A stretch of DNA of 64,000 nucleotides from Algoriphagus locisalis (lineage in GTDB: Bacteria; Bacteroidota; Bacteroidia; Cytophagales; Cyclobacteriaceae), in assembly GCF_900116615.1 (NCBI RefSeq), contig NZ_FPBF01000003.1:682001-746000 (forward strand), in the 5' to 3' direction. The notes below the pieces were generated by a model. It was not told the origin of the DNA. It ran no database searches and saw only the letters and a list, made by a program, of their open reading frames with translations. The stretch's first letter is position 1, and every line of letters starts with the position of its first letter. Shown one piece after another: positions 16,241 to 25,232 of the stretch. A program made the position numbers and the translations under genes.

Positions 16241-17676
16241 TGGCTACTTTACCTACTTTGACCCCTATTACTTCCCCATGGATGCATGAGCTTATGGGCG
16301 AAATGAATGTCTTAAATCAGCTAATTGACAAATTCGGATCTCCTATTAACATCCATCAAACCGACGCAATGGAAGAGAATTATAATTCATATCATCGCGC
16401 CTTTGAAGAGCTGGATCTGAAGCACAAAATTTTCTTTGCAAGAAAGGCGAATAAGACCAAATGCGTGGTACAGAAAGCCCAAGCATTAGGAATGGGTATA
16501 GACACTGCCAGCCTTCAAGAGTATATGCAGTGTTTAGAAATGGGAATCTCACCGGAAGACTTGATCGTCACCGCAGCGGTTAAAAACAAATTGCTAGTAG
16601 AAAAGGTAGTGGAAAATGGCAGTTTACTTATCATAGATAATGAGGATGAATGTGAATTAGTGCAGCAAGTAGCTTCCGAACGCAACACAAAGGCAAAAAT
16701 CGGATTCCGAATTGGAGGATTTTTTTTGAAGGAAAGGAAACTTTACAGCAGATTTGGCTTTGATCTATTGGAAATCGACAAATTCATCACCACCAACCTT
16801 ATCGAGTCGGACCGATTTAATCATTTAGAATACAAAGGCTTACATTTTCATCTGAATGGATATTCCATCGAGCACAGATGTTTTGCTTTGAACCAGTGTT
16901 TGTCATTTTCTCAGGTACTTGCCAGAAAAGGTTTGAAGACAGAATTCATCGACATTGGAGGGGGAATTCTCATGAACTATCTGAAACACGAAACTGAATG
17001 GGATTATTTCAATCAACAACTTCGCAAGGCGGTCAGTGGAAAAGTAAGGCCAATAACATTTGAGAATCAAGGCTTAGGGCTGGAATCACTGGCAGGTGTC
17101 TTGCACGGAGAGTTGAAAACCTACCCCTTCTGGAGCCCCGTCACCAAAGGCGATTTCCTTCGTAAAATCCTAACCTATAAAAATAATTCGCAGGAAACTT
17201 TGGCTGAACTAGCTAATGAACTTGGAATAGAAATTCGTATGGAACCAGGCCGCTCTATGCTCGATCAAGTGGGTTTAACTGTTGCGAAAGTGGCTTTTAG
17301 AAAGCAGGACTCCGAAGGAGATTGGCTGGTAGGACTTGAAATGAACATGACTCAGATGCTAAGTGGAAGTGCTGATTTTCTACTGGACCCGTTCGTTCTA
17401 TATCAGGAAAAAGAAGAGGAAAATAACCCTGTGGAAGTCTTCTTTACCGGAGCATATTGTCTGGAAAGAGATGTGTTGCTGAAACGCAAAATACCGTTAA
17501 AATCCCTACCTCAAATCGGAGATCTGGTGGTATTTGTAAATACTGCTGGATACATGATGCACTTTTTCGAATCCAGTGCACATCTTTTTCCTTTAGCTAC
17601 CAATCTGACTTGGAACAGAACTACAGAAAATGGGAAAATTGAGCTAGCACATTTTCAAAATGACGAGAATCTTTAA
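16240..17676 (+). CDS. Type III PLP-dependent decarboxylase-like enzyme (Y4yA / SbnH-like)
   Basis: Alanine-racemase-fold PLP enzyme of 478 residues related to diaminopimelate and ornithine decarboxylases. The PLP lysine is in IFFARKANKTK (about 66-76), followed by GMGIDTASLQEYMQ, the strand-loop LHFHLNGYS, a phosphate-binding DIGGGILMNY (about 232-241), EPGRSML (about 333-339), and a late GAYCLERDVLLKR. The GGG and the EPGRS motif are characteristic of the group. The frame continues upstream, but the ATG overlapping the previous stop is the clear start. Y4yA proteins are orphan members of this fold. Substrate is unknown; position after the SbnA-like gene suggests decarboxylation of a diamino acid or its conjugate. 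Confidence 0.82.
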   Translation: MATLPTLTPITSPWMHELMGEMNVLNQLIDKFGSPINIHQTDAMEENYNSYHRAFEELDLKHKIFFARKANKTKCVVQKAQALGMGIDTASLQEYMQCLEMGISPEDLIVTAAVKNKLLVEKVVENGSLLIIDNEDECELVQQVASERNTKAKIGFRIGGFFLKERKLYSRFGFDLLEIDKFITTNLIESDRFNHLEYKGLHFHLNGYSIEHRCFALNQCLSFSQVLARKGLKTEFIDIGGGILMNYLKHETEWDYFNQQLRKAVSGKVRPITFENQGLGLESLAGVLHGELKTYPFWSPVTKGDFLRKILTYKNNSQETLAELANELGIEIRMEPGRSMLDQVGLTVAKVAFRKQDSEGDWLVGLEMNMTQMLSGSADFLLDPFVLYQEKEEENNPVEVFFTGAYCLERDVLLKRKIPLKSLPQIGDLVVFVNTAGYMMHFFESSAHLFPLATNLTWNRTTENGKIELAHFQNDENL

Positions 17677-17803
17677 GAATTTACTGACTAAAAACTTTCA
17701 AAACCAGAAATCTACTTTAAGATCAACCAAAAGAGATATTACGAGATAACAAAAGCATCAATCTTACAAATGAAGAAATTGACTTTAGCTTTTTAAGTAG
17801 TTT

Positions 17804-19048
17804 CTATTCGTATCTCAACGATTCAATAGGATCTAATTTGGAAGCTTTGAAAGCTGGAAAATATCCTGACATCAACCCTACTGCAATACATATTATAAAG
17901 GCGACAATCATCCATAACCAAGGAATCAAAAATCCCCCTACACCGATTACCAATGCGATGATATTACCTATGGATATTCCCAGAATAACTCCCATCGCAC
18001 CACCTAGGATACAGATCATGATTGCTTCAAGAAGAAATTGCTGTCGTATTCTCAGCGGCGTGGCTCCTAGAGCCTTGCGGATACCAATCTCCCGTGTACG
18101 CTCAGTCACAGAAACCAACATAATGTTCATCAAACCAATGGAGGCCCCTAGCAAGGTGATAAAACCTATTCCAAAACCACCCATTCTTAGGTAGCCAGCA
18201 ACTTCTTCCAGGCTTTCTGCTACAGACTCACTTTTCGCTAGTTCAAACGAATTCTCCTGAGTGACACGATCTTGACGGATCTCTCTCATCATTCCGATAG
18301 CCTGCCCCATCTCATAGTCTATGCGATCAGGTCCCGAAGCAACGCCAGTGACATTGTAATTGAAACTTCCTCTCTGATCCAGACGACTTGCATTTTCAAT
18401 TGGAATTAGGATTTGTCGATCAGCACCTTGGTCAGGCCCTACCCCACCTTGCTTTTCTAACACACCTATTATGGTATATGGCCTACCTAGAAAAGTTATC
18501 TTTTGATTGATAGGTTCTTCATTTTGTTCAAAAAGTGTTTCTCTAAGTTCTTTACCTATGATGCAGATATTGTAACCGTTTTGAGCCTCTAGACTGGTGA
18601 AATTTCTGCCAAACTCTAGTTTCATTGCTTTAATACTTAGGTAATTCTCATCCCCACCACGAACTCTGACATTAGGATTAGTAGTCTTGGAACCTCTTTT
18701 TACCTCAGCTGCTCCGGTGACTGACACAAAAACAGTGGAAATACCTATTTCATTGTATTTCTCCTTGAAGCTCATTACTTCCCTATAGGTGAGATTTGGG
18801 TAGGTTTTTTCTGTTTTACCATCCTGAATCGCTCTGCCACCACTGAATCCCTTGTTTCTGAGATCAAAAGAATTTGCTCCCAAACCCGAAAAACTATCAG
18901 CAATTTGGGTTTTAATACCATCAATGGCAGTAAGCATCCCAACAAGAGATGAAATGCCAATGGCAATGATAGCTCCTGTGAGAACTGTTCTTAGCAAGTT
19001 TACTTTTATGGATCGTACTGCTTCCCGTACGTTTTCGATCAAATTCAT
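17804..19048 (-). CDS. ABC transporter permease, MacB/FtsX type
   Basis: A 414-residue inner-membrane protein. The N-terminal helix (about 18-40, [20 protein letters not shown]) is followed by a large periplasmic MacB_PCD domain (about 45-280), then three FtsX-type helices (about 290-312, 335-365, 375-400) with [24 protein letters not shown] and the closing [14 protein letters not shown]. These proteins work with a LolD/MacA-like partner in mechanotransmission or efflux of peptides, lipids or antibiotics. No ATPase gene is adjacent, so its partner must be encoded elsewhere. It converges with the preceding operon, and no clear terminator lies in the 127-nt gap. Confidence 0.88.
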   Translation of the reverse strand: MNLIENVREAVRSIKVNLLRTVLTGAIIAIGISSLVGMLTAIDGIKTQIADSFSGLGANSFDLRNKGFSGGRAIQDGKTEKTYPNLTYREVMSFKEKYNEIGISTVFVSVTGAAEVKRGSKTTNPNVRVRGGDENYLSIKAMKLEFGRNFTSLEAQNGYNICIIGKELRETLFEQNEEPINQKITFLGRPYTIIGVLEKQGGVGPDQGADRQILIPIENASRLDQRGSFNYNVTGVASGPDRIDYEMGQAIGMMREIRQDRVTQENSFELAKSESVAESLEEVAGYLRMGGFGIGFITLLGASIGLMNIMLVSVTERTREIGIRKALGATPLRIRQQFLLEAIMICILGGAMGVILGISIGNIIALVIGVGGFLIPWLWMIVAFIICIAVGLMSGYFPAFKASKLDPIESLRYE

Positions 19049-19154
19049 AGTGTGTTCGTAATGGAACGGATTTGTAAGGCAAAGATGCCTAGATAACTCA
19101 AGTATAAATAATTACAGCGGAATTCTCTATTCGACTAGGAAATTTAAGGTTTGG

Positions 19155-19766
19155 CTAGTGAATTCGATCCCCACGTACTTCAAGATTCTTCATCACCTCA
19201 GCTTCGAAAGTTAGCCATTCCCGCCATCTCTCATTTACTAAATCAGGATCTTGGTATTTTCTTGCCAACTCGATGAAGGTCACATAATGCCCCGCTTCAG
19301 ACACCATCAGTTCGTAATAAAACTTCTTTAGCTCAGGATCTTTCAGATGATTGGAAAGAAGCTTGAACCGCTCACAACTCCTAGCTTCGATCAAAGCATT
19401 CATTAGCAATTGCTCGGTAAGCTGCTGCATTCTACTTCCTCCTTTTTTCACAAAACCCGTCAAGGCGACTACGTATTCATCTTTTCTGGGAAAGCCAAAC
19501 TGCAGCCCTCTAGACCGGATTTGCTCAAGCACACGCTCAAAATGCCCCCATTCTTCCGACACAATTGGAGTCAAAGTATCCACCAGCTCATCCAAATCGT
19601 TGAATCTCAAAATCAAACTGATGCAGGAAGATGCTGCCTTTTGCTCGCAATAGGCATGATCTGTAAGTACATCCTGCAAATTCATCTCTGCTACACCCAC
19701 CCACCTCGGATCGGTAGGTAGTTTCAAATTCAACATCTTTTGTCTCGTACTTTCTTCCCAGCTCAT
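19155..19766 (-). CDS. miaE: tRNA-(ms2io6A)-hydroxylase, MiaE
   Basis: Non-haem diiron monooxygenase that hydroxylates the isopentenyl group at position 37 of tRNA. The 203-residue helical protein shows the diiron ligand pattern: E in CEQKAASSC (about 39-47), EEWGHFERV (about 72-80), LIEARSCERF (about 125-134), and SEAGHYVTFIEL (about 156-167). A TTG two codons upstream overlaps the preceding stop, but the ATG at 19766 gives the better start. It is the third gene of a tight lpxK-porin-miaE run. MiaE needs the MiaA/MiaB product; neither miaA nor miaB is in the window. Confidence 0.9.
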   Translation of the reverse strand: MSWEESTRQKMLNLKLPTDPRWVGVAEMNLQDVLTDHAYCEQKAASSCISLILRFNDLDELVDTLTPIVSEEWGHFERVLEQIRSRGLQFGFPRKDEYVVALTGFVKKGGSRMQQLTEQLLMNALIEARSCERFKLLSNHLKDPELKKFYYELMVSEAGHYVTFIELARKYQDPDLVNERWREWLTFEAEVMKNLEVRGDRIH

Positions 19767-19768
19767 CG

Positions 19769-21718
19769 TCAATCAAACAAATACCAAGTAATCCCCAAGT
19801 CTATAAAAGACTTATAACCAGTATAATCCGGAGTCACAAAATAGCCCTCATTACTCATCAATCCGCTGTTCAAGTGATTGTATTTCAGCAAAACACGGGT
19901 ACGATTAATACGGAAATCAAGGAAAACATCAGCGATGGGGTAAGCATAGATATTGAAGCTATTCTGAAGGTAAAACTGCTGTGTAGAAGGATTATATGCC
20001 TCAGCATAATAATCGGAGTGATACCGTATATCTACACCCAATTGCACATATACATTCTCATTGAACATAGGGCTATCAAAATAGAATTTAGTATTGGCGT
20101 ACAGCTGGGGAATCCTAAAATTATCACTCGACTCACCTGAAATCTGAGTGAAAATAACCTCTGTATCCCACTGGAACTTCTGACCAACCCTGATACTGGA
20201 TTTCAAGCCGGGAATCAGCATAAATGCCTCTCCACTAGCCTGCTCAGCTTCCCGGTTTTCATTGAAATACACATAATTATTCACCCGGTTAATGGTCAAA
20301 GAAGGCCTTAGCTTGATTCTATTGAAATCGATCTTAAAAACTCCCCGAATCTGGTCCACACCTATGTTGTCAAAATCATTATCCCATTGGTAGTGATTAC
20401 CATAATACATCTGCTGCATGGCAGTAGGCTTATAGACTGCCTTGGTATAATCAACTTCAAGCCAAGGAGACACAAACAAGCCATGAAGCCTAAAAGCTCC
20501 AGGAATCAGGTATTCCCCATCGGCACTAATGGACCATTTTTCGGAAATTTTCCCGATCAGCTCACCTCCTAGGTAAACTTCGTTGAAATTGTTTCTATCA
20601 GGGTAAAAAGTACTTTTCATTCTTCCCGCCCTGAACTTTGCGTGCGCATTGTAATAAAAGCCCTTAAAACTTCCCTTGAAGCCCACTTCATTACCGAATT
20701 CTTTGAAGTCACTGTAATTTCTAGTGGTATCCGCCTGTGTATTTTCCGGTGTTGCATTTAGCCTCTCCGTAGGATAAAAAAGAGAATCACTGCTGGTTAA
20801 CGCAGCAGAAAGGGAAAACTTCTTATTCTTTTGGTCGAAAATATGATAGATCTGCAATTCATCCCGGATGCTATACTCATGATAAAACCTATATTCCTGA
20901 CGCAAATCACTCGCTTGGGTATTACTCAGCCAAACTTTCGCATCCTCATAGGTGAAATATACTGAAGTAGTATCCACCTCAGGAGGAATGATCCCTCCTA
21001 TCTCATTTACCTTATGAAGCATTCTTGAAAAATTCCCCAAAAACCAATACTTTCCGTTTTCTGAGCGATAATTGGTATGCAAAGAATACGAATTCTGCAC
21101 GGTCATATTATCGTCTCTGGCGTTAGGATTCAGCGTTTTTCGAGCTCGAATGGTATGGAAATCAAATCCCACATTCCATCTGGGGTTGATATTTCTGGCA
21201 AATGCCAAATCAAGCATATTCCGCTGGCCTCCACCAAAAAAAGCAGACATCTCAGTAAATGGTGATTTCGTATCAAAATACTTATTGTCCTCTGGTGCAT
21301 GGAAGTATAAATCATATACTGAAAAACCCGCTCTCGTCCCTATTACATCCGGTATTTCATAGAAAATAGGCTTAGTCGCACTCCCGATATTTCCTAAATC
21401 CTGATATTTCCAATTACTTTTCGATACTGGCGCATAATTGTGGAAATTATTCAAAGCTGTATCCTGCGGGTAGAGGATGAGGTTATTCCGCTTGATATCT
21501 TTTTCAAAAAAGTACAAACTCGTATTCGGCCCATAAACCATCTTCGTGCTATCATCGAGTAACGATCTTCTCTCTCCAGTTTCCTCGTCCGGGTCTGTCA
21601 CTTCTTGGTTCCTTTGGTTAGGATTTTGTCGTGTTGGGGGAGTAGTCACTTGCGCAAAAGCGGAGTTTAGACTCACAACACTGAGGAAAAATATGAAACA
21701 GAGTATCCGTTTATTCAC
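19769..21718 (-). CDS. Putative outer-membrane porin (Porin_10 family)
   Basis: A 649-residue beta-barrel protein with a signal peptide (RILCFIFFLSVVSLNSAFAQ), a short polar linker rich in T, P, N, Q and E (about 24-55), then alternating aromatic strands to the end, closing in a barrel-like SFIDLGITWYLF. Recognisable family text includes MVYGPNTSLYFFEKD, FYEIPDVIGTRAGFSVYDLYF and FFGGGQRNMLDLAFARNINPRW (about 160-181, in shortened form here). The family is Bacteroidota-specific and substrate is unknown. Start is GTG immediately after the lpxK stop, so the two are probably translated together; the stop lies just before the miaE start. Confidence 0.88.
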   Translation of the reverse strand: MNKRILCFIFFLSVVSLNSAFAQVTTPPTRQNPNQRNQEVTDPDEETGERRSLLDDSTKMVYGPNTSLYFFEKDIKRNNLILYPQDTALNNFHNYAPVSKSNWKYQDLGNIGSATKPIFYEIPDVIGTRAGFSVYDLYFHAPEDNKYFDTKSPFTEMSAFFGGGQRNMLDLAFARNINPRWNVGFDFHTIRARKTLNPNARDDNMTVQNSYSLHTNYRSENGKYWFLGNFSRMLHKVNEIGGIIPPEVDTTSVYFTYEDAKVWLSNTQASDLRQEYRFYHEYSIRDELQIYHIFDQKNKKFSLSAALTSSDSLFYPTERLNATPENTQADTTRNYSDFKEFGNEVGFKGSFKGFYYNAHAKFRAGRMKSTFYPDRNNFNEVYLGGELIGKISEKWSISADGEYLIPGAFRLHGLFVSPWLEVDYTKAVYKPTAMQQMYYGNHYQWDNDFDNIGVDQIRGVFKIDFNRIKLRPSLTINRVNNYVYFNENREAEQASGEAFMLIPGLKSSIRVGQKFQWDTEVIFTQISGESSDNFRIPQLYANTKFYFDSPMFNENVYVQLGVDIRYHSDYYAEAYNPSTQQFYLQNSFNIYAYPIADVFLDFRINRTRVLLKYNHLNSGLMSNEGYFVTPDYTGYKSFIDLGITWYLFD

Positions 21719-22774
21719 TTAGCTATTGTCTCTATTTAAGACTTTTTGTTGGATTAGTTTGGCTAGAGTAAGTTCATCATCAGCTGAAAAACTAACTTCA
21801 ATGGGAAGCACAAAAATCGGAATTTCTTCCAGAAAACCTGTGGGTGCATTGGATTTAACTTTTACCGCATCTTTTTCGGTCGTAAGTACAACGGGATTTT
21901 CTGACGCCAGTTGCTTTACGAGGGATTGAATTTTACTAAAATCAGCTAAAGTGTAATCATGATGATCGGGATAGCTCAGGACCTCCATCAGTTCGTATTT
22001 CTCATTTACAAATTCTACAAGTGGCTGATCATTTGCCAGGCCAGTAAGTAGGATTACATTATTAGAAAAAGGCATTGAATCCTGCAAAGGAGCTGGTTCT
22101 CCGTAAGAAATTGAAGAGAATAGAACAGGAGTATATGGCTCACTATAATCCGATGCTTGCCTTGTCAATTCAATTTTCGCAGAACTTGCCAAGTCTCTTG
22201 GGCACTTCGTGATTATGATCACATCGGCTCTTTTTGCGCCAGCTCTACTTTCTCTGAGTCTTCCCATGGGCAGAAGAAAATCTGAAAAAAATGATGATTG
22301 ATAAGTAGTCAAAAGTATAGTCAAATTCCCTTTTACATAGCGATGCTGGTAGGCATCGTCTAAAATCACCAATTCCGGAACCACGCTTTTTGATGCTATA
22401 ATCTCAAGTGCATTCACCCGATCTTCACCCACAAATACAGAGACCTCACTTCCAAACTTCTGGAAAATCTGAAAAGGCTCATCACCGATTTGCTGCGGAG
22501 TAGTTTGCTCATTCGCTTCAAGAAACCCTCTGGTTTTTCTCCCATAGCCTCTACTCAATGTTGCTACGTTCATCTGATTGTCTAGCATTCGGATCAGGTA
22601 CTCTACCATGGGTGTTTTGCCCGTTCCGCCCACACTCAGATTCCCTACTACAATACTTGGGATCGGAGATGAGGCACTTTTCAGCCAGCCTAAATCGAAA
22701 AACCAATTCCGCACTTTAGTGACCAAATCGTACAGCAAAGCAAAAGGATAAAGCAAAAAAGCGTACCAGCGCAT
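21719..22774 (-). CDS. lpxK: Tetraacyldisaccharide 4'-kinase
   Basis: Phosphorylates the 4' position of the lipid A disaccharide at the inner membrane, using ATP. 351 residues from ATG at 22774 (MRWYAFLLYP); the frame continues upstream but that would run through the divergent nif3 gene. A membrane-associated N-terminal helix (about 1-30) precedes the P-loop VVGNLSVGGTGKTP (about 42-55, GGTGKTP is the LpxK signature), then LSRGYGRKTRGF, GDEPFQIFQKF, ILDDAYQHRYV, and LTTEKDAVK near the end. Followed at zero spacing by the porin gene. Confidence 0.95.
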   Translation of the reverse strand: MRWYAFLLYPFALLYDLVTKVRNWFFDLGWLKSASSPIPSIVVGNLSVGGTGKTPMVEYLIRMLDNQMNVATLSRGYGRKTRGFLEANEQTTPQQIGDEPFQIFQKFGSEVSVFVGEDRVNALEIIASKSVVPELVILDDAYQHRYVKGNLTILLTTYQSSFFSDFLLPMGRLRESRAGAKRADVIIITKCPRDLASSAKIELTRQASDYSEPYTPVLFSSISYGEPAPLQDSMPFSNNVILLTGLANDQPLVEFVNEKYELMEVLSYPDHHDYTLADFSKIQSLVKQLASENPVVLTTEKDAVKVKSNAPTGFLEEIPIFVLPIEVSFSADDELTLAKLIQQKVLNRDNS

Positions 22775-22785
22775 TCGAGAATTAC

Positions 22786-22793
22786 TATTTTTG
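22786..22793 (+). promoter_or_regulatory. Candidate -7 box of the nif3 gene (TATTTTTG) in a 39-bp divergent spacer
   Basis: TATTTTTG fits TAnnTTTG and lies 20 nt before the ATG at 22814. The 39-bp spacer to lpxK is short, so the promoters of both genes must overlap coding DNA. No clear -33 element was found. Confidence 0.4.
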
Positions 22794-22813
22794 ATCAAAT
22801 AAACAGAAAAAAT

Positions 22814-23914
22814 ATGGGATACAAGATTAGCGATGTGATTTCCTACCTGGAGCAAATCGCCCCTCCATCCTATCAGGAATCTTACGACAACGCCACTTTG
22901 ATCACTGGCGATAGAAATGCTGAAGTAACTGGGATCGTCTGCTCTCTTGACTGCGTAGAATCCACCGTAGAAGAAGCGATAGCGCTGGGAGCTAATATGA
23001 TCGTGGCGCACCATCCGATAGTTTTCAAAGGATTGAAAAGTCTCACTGGAAAGAACTATGTGGAGAGGACGATAATAAAAGCGATCAAAAATGATATTGC
23101 GATTTATGCCATTCACACCAATCTGGATCATGTAGCACATGGAGTGAACAAGCGAATTTCGGATCGATTGGGACTAGTGAATACCAAGATTTTACAGCCC
23201 AAAAAGCAATTGCTAAATAAACTCGTGTTCTTCGTGCCAGAACCAGAGAAGGACAAAGTTCTCCAAGCTGTGTACGCTGCCGGAGCGGGGAAAATCGGTG
23301 AATATTCGGATTGCTCCTTTCAAGTAAAAGGAAAAGGCACGTTTACGCCTTCGGCAAAATCAAACCCAACCTTAGGTGAGCGAGAAAAACCACAAGAGGA
23401 AGAGGAAGTCCGCGTGGAAGTTTTGGTGGCAAATCACCTTTTGCCAAAAGTATTAAGGAAAATGCAGGAGACTCATTCCTATGAAGAGGTTGCCTACTAT
23501 GTACAAAGTCTTGAAAATGAAAATCAGGAAGTGGGTGCCGGAATGGTGGGAAATTTATCTCAGGAAATGGATGGAGAGGAATTTTTGGATTACCTGAAAA
23601 CTCGAATGAATCTGGAGGTGATCAAACATACTTCGCTGATCTCCCGAAAGATCAAAAAGGTGGCAGTATGTGGAGGTGCAGGGATTTTTCTTTTAAGAGA
23701 TGCCATAAGATCAGGTGCAGATGTATTTGTGACCGCTGACGTGAAATACCATGAGTTTTTCGATGCAGACGGCGCGTTAATTCTTTGTGACATCGGACAT
23801 TACGAGAGTGAAATTTTCACAAAAGAATTACTCTACGAGTTTTTGTCACAAAATTTTCCTAATATTGCACTCTATTTGACAAAAGTAGTTACAAATCCCA
23901 CATCCTACCGATAG
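22814..23914 (+). CDS. Nif3-like dinuclear metal centre protein (GTP cyclohydrolase I type 2 homologue)
   Basis: A 366-residue, hexamer-forming metal protein. Metal-ligand motifs are visible: IVAHHPIVFKGLKSL (about 61-75), IHTNLDHVAHGVN (about 98-110), and DIGHYESEIFTKELL near 325. The middle holds the inserted PII-like/CutA-like domain (about 135-235), with a low-complexity acidic stretch (REKPQEEEEVRVEV) that looks like a linker. Family activity is disputed; GTP cyclohydrolase activity is reported for some members. It is followed by a zinc-ribbon gene after 3 bp, a pairing conserved in Bacteroidota as far as I know, so the two probably act together. Confidence 0.92.
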   Translation: MGYKISDVISYLEQIAPPSYQESYDNATLITGDRNAEVTGIVCSLDCVESTVEEAIALGANMIVAHHPIVFKGLKSLTGKNYVERTIIKAIKNDIAIYAIHTNLDHVAHGVNKRISDRLGLVNTKILQPKKQLLNKLVFFVPEPEKDKVLQAVYAAGAGKIGEYSDCSFQVKGKGTFTPSAKSNPTLGEREKPQEEEEVRVEVLVANHLLPKVLRKMQETHSYEEVAYYVQSLENENQEVGAGMVGNLSQEMDGEEFLDYLKTRMNLEVIKHTSLISRKIKKVAVCGGAGIFLLRDAIRSGADVFVTADVKYHEFFDADGALILCDIGHYESEIFTKELLYEFLSQNFPNIALYLTKVVTNPTSYR

Positions 23915-23917
23915 TAC

Positions 23918-24703
23918 ATGGAAAGTACAGTAGCACAGAAACTCGAAGCTATTCACAACCTTCAACTTTTAGATTCAAAACTAGACGCCATCATCAAGGT
24001 TCGCGGAGCTCTTCCAGAAGAGGTTCAAGACTTAGAAGATGAAATTGCTGGATATGAAACCCGATTGGAGAAATTTCAAAGTGAAATAGATTCTTTTGAA
24101 AACGAAATAAAGGCGCTTAAAGAAAGCATCAAGGACTCTGAAAAACTGATTAAGAAATATCAGGAGCAGCAGATGAATGTTCGCAACAACCGCGAATACG
24201 ATGCGATCACCAAAGAGCTTGAGCTTCAGGATCTAGAGATTCAGGTTGCTAAAAAGAAAATCACTGAAGCAGGTTACAGAATCGATACTAAAAAGGTTGA
24301 TTTGGAAGAACTAAGTGCAGTGAAGAAGGATCGTCAGAAAGATTTGGATCAGAAAAACAGTGAATTGACTTCAATTGTAACTGAAAGCGAATCTGATGAA
24401 GCGAAATTGAAAAATGATCGCGAAAAAGCAACAAAGAAAGTTGATGAGCGACTTTTGAAATCATATTCTAAAATCAGAGCTAATGCAAAAAATGGTCTTG
24501 CAGTAGTAATGGTGAAAAGAGGAGCTTGTGGTGGATGTTTCAATACTGTTCCTCCACAAAGACAAGCTGACATTCGTGAGAAGAAAAAATTGATCGTTTG
24601 TGAGCATTGCGGTAGAATCCTTGCTGGTGTAGAAGATGAAATCGTAGAGGAAGTAGCACCAAAGAAAAAAAGAGCTACTAAGTCCACTAAAGCAAAAGCT
24701 TAA
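23918..24703 (+). CDS. Coiled-coil C4-type zinc-ribbon protein
   Basis: A 261-residue protein with a long coiled coil (about 5-180, heptad-like charged text) and a C-terminal zinc ribbon of four cysteines in CGGCFNTVPPQRQ (about 204-216) and CEHCGRILAGV (about 228-238). The tail is Lys/Ala/Thr-rich. Relatives such as CT398 and HP0958 bind RNA or flagellar partners and are annotated as nucleic-acid-binding; function here is unknown. It sits 3 bp after nif3, so they are one operon, ended by a strong terminator. Confidence 0.88.
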   Translation: MESTVAQKLEAIHNLQLLDSKLDAIIKVRGALPEEVQDLEDEIAGYETRLEKFQSEIDSFENEIKALKESIKDSEKLIKKYQEQQMNVRNNREYDAITKELELQDLEIQVAKKKITEAGYRIDTKKVDLEELSAVKKDRQKDLDQKNSELTSIVTESESDEAKLKNDREKATKKVDERLLKSYSKIRANAKNGLAVVMVKRGACGGCFNTVPPQRQADIREKKKLIVCEHCGRILAGVEDEIVEEVAPKKKRATKSTKAKA

Positions 24704-24730
24704 AGCTGAGTTTTATAGACATATAATTTT

Positions 24731-24769
24731 AAAGAAACCCCCGACTCTCAGTCTGGGGTTTTCTTTTTT
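24731..24769 (+). terminator. Rho-independent terminator of the nif3 operon
   Basis: AAACCCC and GGGGTTT pair with a further GACT/AGTC inner stem and a CTC loop, followed by a run of six T. It starts about 28 nt after the stop codon. Confidence 0.9.
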
Positions 24770-24818
24770 CATCATATTTTTTTGCTTTCAACCTGATAAT
24801 ATCTCTATATTGAGAGCT

Positions 24819-25232
24819 ATGAAAAGTATTGGAATCCTAGTTTTCACCCTATTCCTTTCTCTTGCTGCTATGGCAGAAGAGACTGAGTCCAAAACTTTTT
24901 TGGTAATATTCAAGTCGAAGGAATTAAAATCGCTTAATACCTCACTGAAAGACATTCAGTCACAATTTTCTTCTGTTTACAAAACAAGGAGTTATTCAGG
25001 CAATTCCGAGTTGGCATTGATTATAGATATCCCAAATTGTGAATTTGATGCTTGCTTTCTTGGACAAGTGTTAGTTTCCCTTGATCAAGGCGAAGAGATT
25101 AGACTACAGGAGATTGCGTTCCGTCTTATAGACATGACTGCCAATCAAAAGTCTTTGGACAATTACGTCACTGCTTTTGAGGACAGTCAGAAAAAAGAGA
25201 AAAATGACAAGCGCAATACTACAGCTCCTTAA
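24819..25232 (+). CDS. Small secreted protein of unknown function
   Basis: 137 residues, starting at ATG 24819 (MKSIGILVF); a TTG three codons earlier is less likely. The signal peptide is clear (ILVFTLFLSLAAMA, cut after about 18). The mature part begins EETESKTFLVIFKSKELK, has one pair of cysteines (CEFDAC, about 76-81) that could form a disulfide, and ends Lys/Asp-rich (KKEKNDKRN). No family was recognised. Its 3' end overlaps that of the opposing phosphatase gene by 14 bp, so the two share a tail-to-tail junction. Confidence 0.7.
   Translation: MKSIGILVFTLFLSLAAMAEETESKTFLVIFKSKELKSLNTSLKDIQSQFSSVYKTRSYSGNSELALIIDIPNCEFDACFLGQVLVSLDQGEEIRLQEIAFRLIDMTANQKSLDNYVTAFEDSQKKEKNDKRNTTAP

Noticed and set aside
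22775-23140. Upstream extension of the lpxK frame by 122 codons
   Set aside because: The extension runs antisense through nif3 and is not LpxK-like; MRWYAFLLYP at 22774 is the natural start.
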